Below, one piece after another: positions 1 to 11,318 of a DNA stretch of 64,000 nucleotides. This DNA comes from Anodontia alba. Taxonomy: Eukaryota; Mollusca; Bivalvia; Lucinida; Lucinidae. The first letter of the stretch is position 1, and each line of letters starts with the position of its first letter. The notes below the pieces were generated by a model. It did not search any database, was not told where the DNA came from, and saw only the letters and a program-made list of their open reading frames with translations. Where the stretch lies: NCBI GenBank assembly GCA_964016985.1, contig OZ024821.1:129853323-129917322 (forward strand). Direction: 5' to 3'. The translations under genes were made by a program, and so were the position numbers.

Positions 1-960
1 TTTTTCAGAATCCTGAAATTAATTTTTATTACTTTTTAGACATTTTGAACATAGACATTTTTTGAATTCTAATATTACAGAAGCGTATAGGGAGTAGGTA
101 CCTTGTCCCCTTAACTCCTCCCACAGTTTTTGGCCGATCCTTTTGAAACTTTACATGGGCTTTTAGGATGGCCTGAAGATATGCATGTGTTTTTTTCAGA
201 ATCCTGAAATAATTTTTTATCACTTTTTCCGCATTTTTAACTTAGACATTTTTTGAGTTCTAATACTACAGGAGTATATAGGGAGCAGGTACCTTGTCCC
301 CTTAACTCCTCCCACAGTTTTTGGCCGATCCTTTTGAAACTTTACAGGTGCTTTAAGGATGGTCTGAAAATATGCATGTGGTTTATCCAGAATCCTGAAA
401 TTATTTTTTATCACTTTTTACACGTTTTGAACTTAGAAATTTTTTGAGTTCTAATATTACAGAAGTCTATAGGGAGTAGGTACCTTGTCCCCTTAACTCC
501 TCCCACAGTTTTTGGCCGATCCTTTTGAAACTTTACGTGGGCTTTTAGGATGGCCTGAAAATATGCAGGTTGATTTTTCAGAATCCTGAAATATTTTTTT
601 ATTACTTTTTCCGCATTTTTAACTTAGACATTTTTTGAGTTCTAATATTGCAGAAGTGTATAGGGTGCAGGTACCTTGTCCCCTTAACTCCTCCCACAGT
701 TTTTGTCCGATCCTTTTGAAACTTTACAAGGGCTTTTAGGATGGCCTGAAGATATGCATGTGGTTTTTTTCAGAATCCTGGAATAATTTTTTACCACTTT
801 TTCTGCATTTTTAACTTAGACATTTTTTGAGTTCTAATACTACAGAAGCGTATAGGGAGTAGGTACCTTGACCCCGTAACTCCTACCACAGTTTTAAGCC
901 GATGGTCTGAAGATATGCATGTGTTTTTTTTCAGAATCTTGAAATTATTTTTTATCACTG
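1..960. repeat. Tandem array, about 191-bp unit
   Basis: Five to six copies begin near 6, 197, 389, 578, 770 and 930. Each has TTCAGAATCCTGAAAT, then an AT-rich stretch, then AGGTACCTTGTCCCCTTAAC and GCCGATCCTTTTGAAACTTT. Copies are highly similar and the last is truncated. The array starts before the window. Open frames across it are by-products of the repeat. Confidence 0.9.
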
Positions 961-1162
961 GTTTCCTGCTTCAATACTTAGGTAATTGATACAGGACCAG
1001 TGGTCCTCTGGTTAACTTTACCATTTTTAACACCTCAAATAAAAATAAGGCGGGGGACGTAAATTCCCCATGGAATTTGCTTGTTTTATTTCAGTTCATG
1101 TTTTTACTTTCTGTATATATTCCACAATTTGTCTTGTTAATAAATATAAACTTGCTGGCCAA

Positions 1163-3492
1163 AGTCTTGTGCATTAGTAGCTCACCTGAGCACGAAGTGC
1201 TTAAGGTGAGCTATTGTGATTGCCCTGTGTCTGGCGTGCATCATCCATCATCAACAATTTACTTAAATGACATCTCCTTATAAACTGGTGAATGGATTAT
1301 AAAATAATTTCGTAGGAATATTCCTTGGGTGACCTTCTATCAAAATTGCTCAGTTCTGCTCGGCAAAACATAAATGGCTGCCAGAGCTAAAAACAGAAAA
1401 ACCTTTAAACGACATCTCCTCCTAGGCAAGTGGCCCGATTTCAAAATAATTTCACACAAATGTTCCTTGGGTGACCCTCTTCCAAAATTGCTAAAATGGT
1501 TCTGCTCAGCTGAACAAAATGGCCACCAGAGCTGAAAAATAGAAAAACCTTTAAACAACATCTCCTCCTAGGCTAGTGGCCCGATTTCAAAATAATTTCA
1601 CAGAAATGTTCCTTGGTGTCCCTCTACCAAAATTGCTTAAATGGTTCTGCTCCGCTAAATAAAATGGCCCCCAGAGCTAAAAATAGAAAAACCCTTTAAA
1701 TGATATATCCTCCTTGGTCAATGGCCAAATTTTAAAATAATTTCACAGAAATGTTTCTTGGGTGACCCTCTACCAAAATTGCTAAAATGGTTCTGCTCCG
1801 CTGAACAAAATGGCAACCAAAGCTAAAAATAGAAAAACCTTTTAACAACATCTCCTCCTAGGCCAATGGCCCTATTTCAATATAATTTCACAGAAATGTT
1901 CCTTGGGTGACCCTCTACCAAACTTGCTAAAACGGTTCTCTTCAGCTGAACAACATGGCAGCCACAGCTAAAAATAGAAGTTTAAAACTTTAAACGACCT
2001 CCTCCTAGGCCATTGGCCAGATTTCAAAATAATTTCACAGAAATGTTCCATGAGTGACCCTCTACCAAAGTTGCTAAACGGTTCTGCTCCGCTAAACAAA
2101 ATGGCTGCCAAAGATGAAAATAGAAAAACCTTTTAACGATATCTCCTTCTAGGCCAATAGCCCGATTTCAAAATAATTTCACAGAAGTGTTCCTTGTGTG
2201 ACCCTCTACCAAAATTGCTAAAATGGTTCCGCTCCACTGAACAAAATGGCTGCCAAAGCTAAAAATAGAAAAGCCTTGAAACGACATCTCCTCCTAGGCC
2301 AATGGCCCGACTTCAAAATAATTTCAAAGAAGTGTTTCTTGGGTCATCATCACAGCTCTCTACCAAAATGGCTAAAATGGTTCCGCTCCACTGAACAAAA
2401 TGGCCACCCGCGCTAAAAATAGAAAAACCTTTGAACGACATATCCTCCTAGGCCAATGGTCTGATTTCAAAATAATTTCACAGAAATGTTCCTTGGGTGA
2501 CCCTGTACCAAAATTCGGGCAAGAGATAAGGGGAGTATCTGTGTAAAATGCCCTAATATTTTGAGCAAATACTCAATTATTTTCAAAAATTTGGGTATTG
2601 ATACCCAATTGATTTGACAAAGTACCCAATTATTACCAAATTCAAGGGTGAAAATTAAAATTTCAAGACCAGTAAAGCACCTGATTACTGTTTTTTATTA
2701 TGATTACTGCACATAATAGGTGTTTGTATTCTTGATATGACAAATAATGTCATAAAATTAAAAGGGTATAAAGAAATATTTTAAATACATAAATCAGATT
2801 TTTTTTTGTGCTCTTTCTTTCTGTTGTATATGTTTTACCCAATTACTTTTCATTTTCGGGGTATTTTCACTCAAACTGAAAAATAATAATGTGATTTTAC
2901 CCAAATGACTAAATTTTGATGGGGTTAAATACCCAAATGCCCCCAAAATTATCTGTTGCTCTGAAAATTGCTAAAATGATTTCTCTCTGCTGAATAAAAT
3001 GGCTGCCAAAGCTAAAAATAGAAAAAAACCTTTAAACGACATCTCCTAGGCCAATGGCCCGATTCCAAAATAATTCCACAGAAATGTTCCTTGGGTGACC
3101 CTCTACCAAAATTGCTAAAATGATTCCACTTCACTGAACAAAATGGCCGCCAAGGCTGAAAATAGAAAAAAAAACCTTTAAACAACATCTCCTCCTAGGC
3201 CAGTGGCCCGATTTCAAAATAATTTCACAGAGAAATGTTTCATGGGTGACAACCTGTCAAAATTGCTAAAATTGTTCTGCTTCACTGAACAAAATGGCTG
3301 CCAAAGCTAAAAATATAAAAACTTTTAAACGACATCTCCTCCTAGGCCAATGGCGTGATTTCAAAATAATTTCACAGAAATGTTCCTTGGGTGACCCTCT
3401 ACCAAAATTGCTTAAATGGATCCACTCCGCTGAACAAAATGGCCACCAGAGCTCAGGTGAGCGATCCAGGGCCATCATGGCCCTCTTGTAAA
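1163..3492 (+). mobile_element. Hairpin-ended tandem-repeat element A
   Basis: The left end is a hairpin, AGCTCACCTGAGCAC then a short loop then AAGGTGAGCT (about 1169-1214). The right end is GCTCAGGTGAGCGATCCAGG then GCCATCATGGCCCTCTTG near 3486. Between them are about 14 copies of a unit of about 147 bp with AACGACATCTCCTCCTAGGC, TTTCAAAATAATTTCACAGA and CCTTGGGTGACCCTCTACCA. It has no coding capacity. The same ends recur at 27.6, 40.9, 47.6, 50.5 and 59.9 kb. Confidence 0.8.
2516..2963. mobile_element. 448-bp insertion inside element A
   Basis: It interrupts one repeat unit of element A and is flanked by AAAATT (2510-2515 and 2964-2969), a likely 6-bp target duplication. The ends GGGCAAGAGATAA and, reversed, GAGCAACAGATAA are weak inverted repeats. 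The inside is AT-rich, with TACCCAATTATT-type motifs. Confidence 0.6.
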
Positions 3493-4024
3493 TATCGTAA
3501 GCTGTAGTCACTAAAGTTTTATTATATAAGAAACAAGAAATATCTTTAAAAAAGATAAACGATGTAAGAGGTACTGGAATATGAATATTCTAACAACTTT
3601 GTGGTTCAATATGAAAAGAAGAAGGCCTTTAAAATATAAAATTTATTACGAATTCAAACAGAATCAAGGAAGTTTTAATACTGTATAACATTGTATATAT
3701 TGCAAGGGTTGGCAGGAAAGAGAGTGTACTCAGATGTGTAAATATCTGTGCTAAATAATGAAAAGCAATTTAGCATATAAATGTAAAGCATATAATTTTG
3801 TGTGTTAATTTGTATACTATACTAGTATTTGAAAAATCCTTGCCAACGTGCACCTTTTTGATAAAGAGTTAGCAAAGTGTAACACTGGCCATGAAGATTG
3901 GCAAAAACTGGAAAAAACATACATTATGTATTTAATTTGTAATAAGAGGGTCATGATGGCCCTGGATTGCTCACGTGGGAAGCAGATTTGTTTAGCCTGG
4001 CGGTAGAATATTTTCAAAGTTTTC

Positions 4025-4063
<39 letters not shown>

Positions 4064-4574
4064 TCCTGCCCTTTGTTGGGTGATTTTTTTTTTTTTTCTT
4101 TTGGTGATACAAATAAATTTGAAAAATTTTGATGGACGGTCAATCCAGTAATATTTGTGAGTATTATTGATTGAAATCTAATTACATGTAGTTATAATAC
4201 ATATATATATACAAATAATTTGAACAAATTTGATAGACAATCACCTATGGAACATTTGTACAATTTTTTTTTTAATTGGACCATAGATTGTGCAGAAGAA
4301 GAACTGTCAAGTTTACTCTACATATATAATGAAAAGTAACCACGTCAACTGGAAGCCATATTTTGAGACAGAACAGAATTCTCTTAACAAGATTTAAAGA
4401 CCTATTGAAGAAACATTTCTGTGAAAAAATCCAAACAGCTCATACTAGATTTGGTTGCTATAGCAACAAGAGGGATAACTATTCATAAACTTTGAACAAT
4501 CATTCGGCCCTCCAATACATTGACTTTTCAGACGTGGGAAACACGTGACCAAATGACTAAGTGCACAGAGTTTG
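3493..4574. other. AT-rich intergenic DNA with a tandem-element end and TA microsatellite
   Basis: No gene was seen. At 3944-3985, AGAGGGTCATGATGGCCCTG then GATTGCTCAC is a lone end of the hairpin-ended element class. A (TA)n tract lies at 4027-4059. Poly-T tracts lie near 4085 and 4267. Confidence 0.6.
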
Positions 4575-4638
4575 TTATTATTTTTAGCTCCGCTTCTGGT
4601 AGGATGCTTTAGAATAGAATAGAATTCTGTTCTGCCTT

Positions 4639-7191
4639 GACCATGACATTGTCCAAGCAGAGGTCGCCGTCAAACCCACGCAGGTGAACCAAAAACGCAG
4701 AAAGATTCACCTGTACAATAAGGCTGACTGGACCACTTTTAGGTCCAAACTGAAAGCATACCAGACTGAATTCCTCTGGACTGAATCAGAAAAATCAGTT
4801 GACCAGCTGTGGTCAGGCTTAACAGAAAAGCTGGACAAACTTACAGATGAATGTATCCCTTCGAAGGTCATTAAAGGCAAACCTTCATTACCCTGGGTCT
4901 CTCATGAGATCAAATGCCTGATACGCAAAAGAGATAAATGCTACAAATCACACAGCCGGCCTCAGTGGCTCAGTTGGATGCGCCGTCCGACTGGAGACCA
5001 GGAGGTCGCGGGTTCAACCCCCGCCGAGGTCGGTAACATTCTTTCGTGGAGATTGATCATGAAATATTTTCTACGGTCATTCTCTCCCTTCCGCTGATTC
5101 AAGAAGGGCAGTTGTCAGTTTCTGGCGAAAGAATGTGCACAATACTGGTTAACCGCTTAGAGGACTAAGCCTACCCAGTAAGTGTGGTTAGGTAAACTGA
5201 CCGCGCTCGACATAACCCCATTGGGTTGACTGGGCCGTAAAACCTCAACACAAACAAACAAATCCCACAGGAAAACTCGGAATCCTCAAATGAGAGAAAA
5301 CTATCTTTCTCTCAGACACACTATAAGACAAAGAATTAAGGACAGTCACGAAGCATATCTTGAAGGTATGCTTGGGCTGGATGGGAAGGGTCAACCATCT
5401 ACTACCCCAGGTCAAGTGGACAGCAAGAAACTTTTTCAGTTCCTGAAAAGCTCAAGAACTGACCAACAAGGAATCTCCCCACTAAAGAAGAATGACCAAC
5501 TCTATACTGACACAACAGAAAAGGCCAACATATTAAATGAGCAGTTTCAGTCAGTATTTACCCTGCTCTCCCCACTTTCTTTAAAAGAGCTATCTCTTAT
5601 GAAAGTGCAAGACCTCGCTGACAACAAGGTCATAGAAACTGAACGTCTCCCTGAAGATTTGAGAAACCCAACCCCTGTTATGCCAGAAATCCAACTTTCA
5701 ACAGCTGGGATTCTGAAGTTGTTAAAAAATCTCAATCCCCGAAAGGCAGCAGGCCCTGACAAGATTAAACCTGTGGTTCTGAAAGAACTCAGAGAGGAAC
5801 TTGCCCCCATACTGAAAATCCTCTTTGAGAGATCCCTCCAAAATGATATTGTCCCCAGTGATTAGACATCTGCTAATGTGACACCTCTTTTCAAGAAAGG
5901 TGACAAATCCTCTGCTGCCAGTTACCGACCCATCTCCCTAATACATGTATCTTGTGTAAGGTAATGGAGCACATAATACCCTCCAACTTGGTAAAACATC
6001 TCGATTCAAATGGCCTCATGTACGAACTACAGCACGGTTTCAGAGAGAGACACTCTTGTGAGACACAACTGGCCTTCCTTGTCGAGGATCTTGCACGCAG
6101 GTCCAGTCAGGATAAACAGACTGACCTGATCCTGCTGGACTTCTCCAAGGCGTTCGACAAGGTAAACCATTCGAAGCTGATCCAGAAACTGGAAGCATAC
6201 GGTGTAAGAGGCCCTACCTTACGTTGGATTCAGGCATTCCTAAGCAATCGTCAGCAGAAGGTTGTTGTTGATGGCGAAAATTCAGACTGTCCCAGTGACA
6301 TCAGGGTCCCTCAGGGCTCTGTCCTGGGTCCGGTTTTGTTCCTGGCCTACATCAATGACCTTCCCCAGGATGTTGTCTCACAGGTGCGTCTCTTCGCTGA
6401 CGACACTGCCATATACCTGACAATTGAGTCTCAGCATGACAGTGACTGCTTACAACGCGACTTAGACCTACTTCAGGCATGGGAATCTAAGTGGGATATG
6501 GAATTTAACCCTTCCAAGTGCCAGGTCATACGGGTGACTACTTCTAGGATCCCCTTCAATACAGAGTATATACTGCACGGCCAGGTTCTGGAGGTGGTCA
6601 CCAGTGCCAGGTACTTGGGGGTAGACATATCCAGCAACCTTAGCTGGAACACTCACGTGGACAGAGTTACTGCTAATGCCAACTGGTCTCTCGGATTTAT
6701 TAAAAGAAATGTAAAGACAGTCCCCTAAAGTCTGAGAAATGGCCTATCAGACCCTTGTACGTCCCCAGCTGGAGTACGCTTCAGCTATATGGGACCCCCA
6801 CACCAAACAAAACAACTATAAGGTTGAAATGGTCCAAAGATGTGCAGCCCGTTGGACTATGAATACCAGGACAACAAGTGTCTCTTCATTGTTGCATGAG
6901 CTGGACTGGCAGACCCTTGAAGAGAGACGATCAGTGGCCCGTCTCTGCCTCTTTTATAAAGTAGTCAATGGCCTCATGGCCGTCCCCCTTCCTGACTACA
7001 TTCAGCCCCGTACTCATAGGATATCCAAATATTGCCATCTCATGACATTTCGTCAGATCCACACAGGCAAGGACTCCTTCTTTCCAGTGGCCATTGTTCA
7101 GTGGAATACCCTCCCAGAGACAGCTGTAACTTCTCCAAGTCTTGATTCATTCAAGGCAGAAATTGGAAAGTTGCAGTTCCCCAAACCTTAA
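4639..7191 (+). pseudogene. Broken endonuclease/reverse transcriptase ORF of the LINE
   Basis: The breaks visible are the SINE insertion, an in-frame TAG at 5863-5865 after VPSD where the frame continues with SANVTPLFKKG, a frameshift near 5940-5950 after YRPISL, and a frameshift with stops at 6724-6735 before MAYQTLVRPQ. The catalytic FADD is intact. The long open blocks at 5290-5865, 5952-6728 and 6739-7191 suggest a moderately young copy that cannot now make a full protein. Confidence 0.85.
4956..5258 (+). mobile_element. tRNA-derived SINE, family A, inserted in the LINE
   Basis: The tRNA-like head has an A-box-like TGGCTCAGTTGGATGCG and a B box GGTTCAACCC. The body has GAAAGAATGTGCACAATACT and CGCTTAGAGGACTAAGCCT. 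The tail ends CAACACAAACAAACA. The flanking CAAATCACACAG (4944-4955) and CAAATCCCACAG (5259-5270) are a 12-bp target duplication with one mismatch. Confidence 0.9.
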
Positions 7192-7593
7192 ACATACATG
7201 TGCTTGCTTTTAACCTGATTTTATTGTTTTTAGCCCTAACCCCATATCCAACCCCCTATGGTTGATCCGTCCAAGTCATTTGTTTTTATGTCTCAACCCC
7301 CTTGTCGATCTAGATTTTAACCTATCATCTTGACATAGACTCACTATCATGCTTTTACTTTTTCTTTTCCATAACACGATGCGCAGACCTGCTAAAAATG
7401 CTCGCGAGGCGTAAGCAGTAAGCAGTAAGAGTAGGGGTCGTCGTGAACAGCAGAATAAGGGTTAACATATCATATAAACCACAGAACAGCACTAAAATCT
7501 TAAGAATATTTTTTAGCTTGAAAAACGAAACAGAACAAAACAAAGATAGATAGATAGATAGAATATCTTGATACATACCTGATGGATTTTTTT

Positions 7594-7840
7594 TCAAATA
7601 AAGCACAGAGTTTGCGGAAAATCAAGCTCTTTCTCGTGGTGTCAGTGCTATTCAGCAATCTGGTCTGATTCTCGAGAACATTCGGAGAATGTTTTTCATC
7701 AAAATTCATGTACATTGTCCCGGTGACCCAGACAGCAAAAACATTCTTCGAATGACCTCGAGAATTAGACCAGATTGCCGAATAGCGCTTACACCACCAG
7801 AAAGAGCTTGATTTTCTGCGTACTCTGCGCTTTATTTGAA
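7594..7840. repeat. Palindromic MITE-like element (about 247 bp)
   Basis: The arms AGAGTTTGCGGAAAATCAAG then CTCTTTCT, and in inverse AGAAAGAGCTTGATTTTCTG, extend inward over GAACATTCGGAGAATGTTTT with mismatches and CG changes. It has no coding potential. Confidence 0.65.
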
Positions 7841-7912
7841 CAAATTCCATTCGGTATGAGAAGAGATATTCTAAAATATCCTACCTGAAGCGGAGGCTAA
7901 AAATAGTAATAT

Positions 7913-8782
7913 TTCTTCTTCGTGTCGTTTACGCTCCGATGCAATAGGCCGCTTACACCGCAAATAACTAAAAGGGGTGTTCAAGAAACCTATTTCCTAG
8001 TTAAGAATGAACAATATTATTTATGTTGCCAATATTTCTACCAAGCTTAAGGCATAGTTCCTATTTATTTATTATATAAAATTAAACCATGTGATTTTAC
8101 ATCCCTGTTTGCACATAATACAAGGCACATAATTCTGTATATTATGGACACAGTGGAGAGAAGTAAACTTGAACGCCCCTTGTTCACTTAGCGTTTGGGC
8201 CACTTACATCAAACATTTAGTTACACTGTACAGAATTAAAAGCTCATCTATAATCATTTATTTCATTGCAACTATTTTCTTGGTTTTATTTAAATTATGG
8301 GTATTTTTTCCATTGTTTAACATCTGCATTGCCATACTGTACAATTTTATAGAGATAAATGTCATAATTAAATGATTGTTCAGTCACGAATATATTCATC
8401 AAACATCGGTAAATTCTATACTTACCCCTACTTGTTTGCAGAAGTTTACACATTTTAAACCAATCGCAAATTACTATTTATTCATTCGAGACTAATACCA
8501 ATAAGTATGTCAAAAGCCAGCTTATACAGCTACGCCGAAAAAGTCAGCTCCTTTAAAAGTTATTTAACCAACAATTGATAAAATCTAGGAGAAATGGAGT
8601 CCATTATACAGACACTATTAAATGTAATTTGTTATTTTGCTGTAATAGTACACTTGGAAAAATAAATTAGACTTACCTGGATTTAGTCACTGTTTGCTTT
8701 GAAAATTCATGTACCATAAAACCTTCAGGGACAATTATATTTGTGCTCGAATATTTTCTTTTTTACAAATAAACTGTACAAT
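7913..8782. other. AT-rich unique DNA, nothing recognised
   Basis: No coding pattern, long hairpin or known repeat was seen. The short open frame around 8169-8375 has no family resemblance. Confidence 0.5.
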
Positions 8783-9000
8783 TTAATTAATGCTTGGCAT
8801 TCTGGGTAAAATTTTCAGCAGACGGCATATTGAAATATTTTTCTTATTTTTTCCAGAAAACAGCTTTTGACATTTCATGCAAATTGTCTCCATTGATTGG
8901 AGACAATTTGCTTGAAATGTCAAAACCTGTTTTCTGGGAAAAATAAGAAAAATATAGTCAATTTGTCATCTGCTGAATTAACCCAGAGAGTGGTAAAGGT
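8783..9000. mobile_element. Hairpin MITE, family Q (TTAA type)
   Basis: Stem arms carry CAGCAGACGGCATATTGAAA and TTGACATTTCATGCAAATTG, mirrored around a short loop at about 8893 to TCATCTGCTGAATTAACCC. It is related to the copies at 9.3, 17.2, 14.8, 29.9, 52.8, 53.2, 54.4 and 54.9 kb. Confidence 0.7.
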
Positions 9001-9334
9001 TGAAGAAACAGAATGATGACAAAAAGCAGACATTAATAGCTGATTTTGAACATTGGGCTCTCCATTTCATGCAAACTGTCTATGAAAGAGATGTATAATA
9101 ATCCACATATGAAATGCAAGATATCTTATTTCTCCATGAAAACATGTAAGAGGCACCTTGATGTAGTGTTTCTATAAAGTAGCCCTTAACATACATTGCT
9201 GTGAAGAAATGAAAAAGATATAAGATGAACAAACCAAAATATATTCCATGACTGCCTAGCTATAGATAAGGCTCTTTTTTCCTCAATGAAAGAGCAAAAT
9301 TTAGCTTATCTCCACAATTTCTAATGAAAAGTGT

Positions 9335-9510
9335 GTTTAACTGTTTGCATGCTTGGTACAGAGTTCAGCAGACGACATTTTGAAATACTTTTCTTATTTT
9401 TCCTAGAAAACAGGACCTAACACTTCATGCAAATTGTCTCCGATCCTATTTTCTAAGCAAAATAAGAAAAATATCACCAGTTTGTCGTCTGCTAAATCTG
9501 TCAATAACAT
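9335..9510. mobile_element. Hairpin MITE, family Q, shortened
   Basis: It has CAGCAGACGACATTTTGAAA and CTTCATGCAAATTGTCTCC, with the right arm CAAAATAAGAAAAATATCAC. The loop-proximal part of the right arm is lost. Confidence 0.6.
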
Positions 9511-9515
9511 AAGTA

Positions 9516-9735
9516 TTAACCCTTGTCCGGCTGCATAAATTGATGCCACACCCTTTTCAAATATTCAGCCAGTCAGATAACTTGGTCCAGATTGTTGAAA
9601 TTAATTCACATATTGAATGACAAACAGCTCAGATCCAGATCAGTTGGCTTTTTAGAATTTTTAGAAGCCAACTGATTTGGATCTACACTGTTTTCAATGG
9701 AAGTATATATCCGGGGTCAGCAGGACAAAAGTTAA
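9516..9735 (+). mobile_element. piggyBac-like hairpin MITE, family P
   Basis: It is bounded by TTAA, with ends TTAACCCTTGTCCGGCTG and CAGCAGGACAAAAGTTAA. It holds a hairpin with the stem CCAGATCAGTTGGCTT against AAGCCAACTGATTTGG. Length is 220 bp. Confidence 0.75.
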
Positions 9736-9861
9736 TGTCTTTTATACAAGCAAAATTGTACCTTTTGCACAGTCAGTAGGGGTTCTGTCTTTCTTTGGTA
9801 GAAATGCTTTTCAATAATGGAATTCTACAACAAAGATATACCATGCAGTCTTGTGTATAAA

Positions 9862-10015
9862 TTCATTGAGTTGAGGTTTATGGCCCAGTCAACCCATTAA
9901 GGTCATGTCAAGCTGGTCAGTTGACCTAACCACTCTTTTCCTGGGCAGGCTAGTCCTCTTAGCAGTTAAACAGTATTTGTGCACATTCTTTTGCCAGAAA
10001 CTAGACAACAAACCT
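9862..10015 (-). mobile_element. Old SINE family A fragment
   Basis: TATGGCCCAGTCAACCCATT, GGTCAGTTGACCTAACCAC and GTGCACATTCTTTTGCCAGA are the reverse complement of the SINE-A body, with many substitutions. The tRNA-like head is missing. Confidence 0.65.
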
Positions 10016-10095
10016 TAAATCAGTGGAGTGGGTGTATTCAAACTTGCTGATGTGCTTCTAATGAGTACCAACAACTTTTATGTTTTTGTGCATTA

Positions 10096-10375
10096 CATCA
10101 CGAAAACATACCTATATAATTTTGACCCCCTTAAACCCCACTTTTATATAGTAAAACGGGGCTTTACAGGGGTGTACATTATTTTCTTTATTTCTGCTCA
10201 AAAACATAGATTGTGGGTATTCGTTAGAACGGCCTCGCCGAGGCGGTTCTAACGAGTACCCACAATCTATGTTTTTGAGCAGAAATATGAAAAATATCAG
10301 AATTATTACTTGAAAATTTTCAGTTTGTTGGAGGTGAAATGTTCTATATATTTCAATAGGCGTGTTTTCGTAATG
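10096..10375. mobile_element. Hairpin MITE, family M1
   Basis: The terminal repeats are CATCACGAAAACATACCTAT and, inverse, CATTACGAAAACACGCCTAT. The centre is a near-perfect hairpin of about 70-bp arms (ACATAGATTGTGGGTA then TTCGTTAGAACGGCCTCG). The poly-C motif TTAAACCCCACTTTTATATA is typical of the family. Confidence 0.8.
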
Positions 10376-10978
10376 TGTTTTGAAATAAGAAAAATTCTCA
10401 TCTAGCTACTTGTCTTATCTGGAGCTATGATTACAAGCATGCAGTTAGGCGTAGTGAAAAGTTTGAAAATCTTGGTGAATTTTGAGTGGCTTTCACAGAT
10501 GGTTTCACTGGAAAGCCATGATTGGCTGTGAAAATGAACGATGACAAAGCCTTGAAAATTTGTGATGAACTAATCGGTGAAAAGGCCATTAAGAGGTGCC
10601 ACTGGAAAACCTGGTGACAAATCTGGAAAATAAAACGAATTTCTGCCATGAAAATACTGTGAATTTCAGAACAAATAGTCATTATTAATTAATGTATTGA
10701 TGTATTGTATATAAATGTTCACAGTTTGTGTGTGTGGGTGTGTCTTTTTTTTTTTCTTTTTTTTTTTTTTGGGGGGGGGGGGGGGGTTTGGGGGAGAGTG
10801 GGGGGGGAGGGGTTGGAAAGGGTGTTGAAGGGTATTGTAGCATATTATGTTTCATTAATTGATGTGGTTAGCTTACCATCAGATGGTAGAAATTGAGTTA
10901 TTTCACACTCTTGTTGTTTGTTGTCAGATTTGTTCTATCTCTTACGGTTCTCAAGGTACTGTTTGATATCACAATTTT
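10376..10978. other. Repeat-poor AT-rich DNA with a poly-T/poly-G tract
   Basis: No gene was seen. At 10745-10815 a poly-T run passes into about 15 G, then further G runs able to form a G-quadruplex on the + strand. Confidence 0.5.
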
Positions 10979-11318
10979 AGATACCGTATTCAACCTAATT
11001 ACCGCACATACCCATGTGAGCACACAGTTAAGCTGTTCAGATTACAAGCCAGTGTACGTTTTAGTCAACTTCTTTGTAAAGGCATATGTTGTGGGTACCC
11101 ATTTAAATTGCATCTACTTGATGCAATTCAAATGAGTACCAACAACATATGCTTTTATGAAGAGAATCAGAAGAAAAAAATACACAAAAGCATCCTTTGC
11201 TGATTTGTTTTTTTAAAGTGTACCCTTAGTACTGGTAGGTACATATTTTACCACAAGTTTTCCAAGTATTTTTGAAAGCCTAAATACACAGTGCAGTAAT
11301 TAGATTGAATATATTATC
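10979..11318. mobile_element. Hairpin MITE, family N, diverged copy
   Basis: The left end TACCGTATTCAACCTAATTA and the right end GTGCAGTAATTAGATTGAAT are imperfect inverted repeats. The centre has GCATATGTTGTGGGTACCCA mirrored to GAGTACCAACAACATATGC. Confidence 0.7.

Larger units (their letters stand above)
4630..7465 (+). mobile_element. Truncated non-LTR retrotransposon (Jockey/CR1-like), interrupted by a SINE
   Basis: Coding remains start at about 4639 in the end of the endonuclease domain (DHDIVQAEVAV) and run through a full reverse transcriptase to KLQFPKP at 7191. A 3' tail of about 270 bp follows. Motifs in order are LNPRKAAGPDKI, YRPISL, QHGFRERHSCETQ, LLDFSKAFDKVNH, VPQGSVLGP, FADDTAIYL and the C-terminal LVRPQLEYASAIWDPH. 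A SINE of about 303 bp splits it at 4956-5258. It is 5' truncated and has no ORF1. Clade placement is by motif style only. Confidence 0.88.
4575..7912. repeat. Inverted repeat of about 43 bp enclosing a LINE
   Basis: TTTTTAGCTCCGCTTCTGGT then AGGATGCTTTAGAAT (about 4580-4614) recurs in inverse form as ATTCTAAAATATCCTACCTG then AAGCGGAGGCTAAAAATA (about 7869-7906). This suggests an older terminal-inverted-repeat element into which the LINE and a palindrome were inserted. Confidence 0.5.

Noticed and set aside
253..447. Open frames in the first 450 bases
   Set aside because: They arise from the 191-bp tandem repeat.
1..960. CRISPR-like array
   Set aside because: The repeat is long and continuous without unique spacers, and the genome is eukaryotic.
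4956..5040. tRNA gene
   Set aside because: It has A and B box-like motifs, but it is the head of a SINE with a long body, an A-rich tail and target duplications. Several copies exist.
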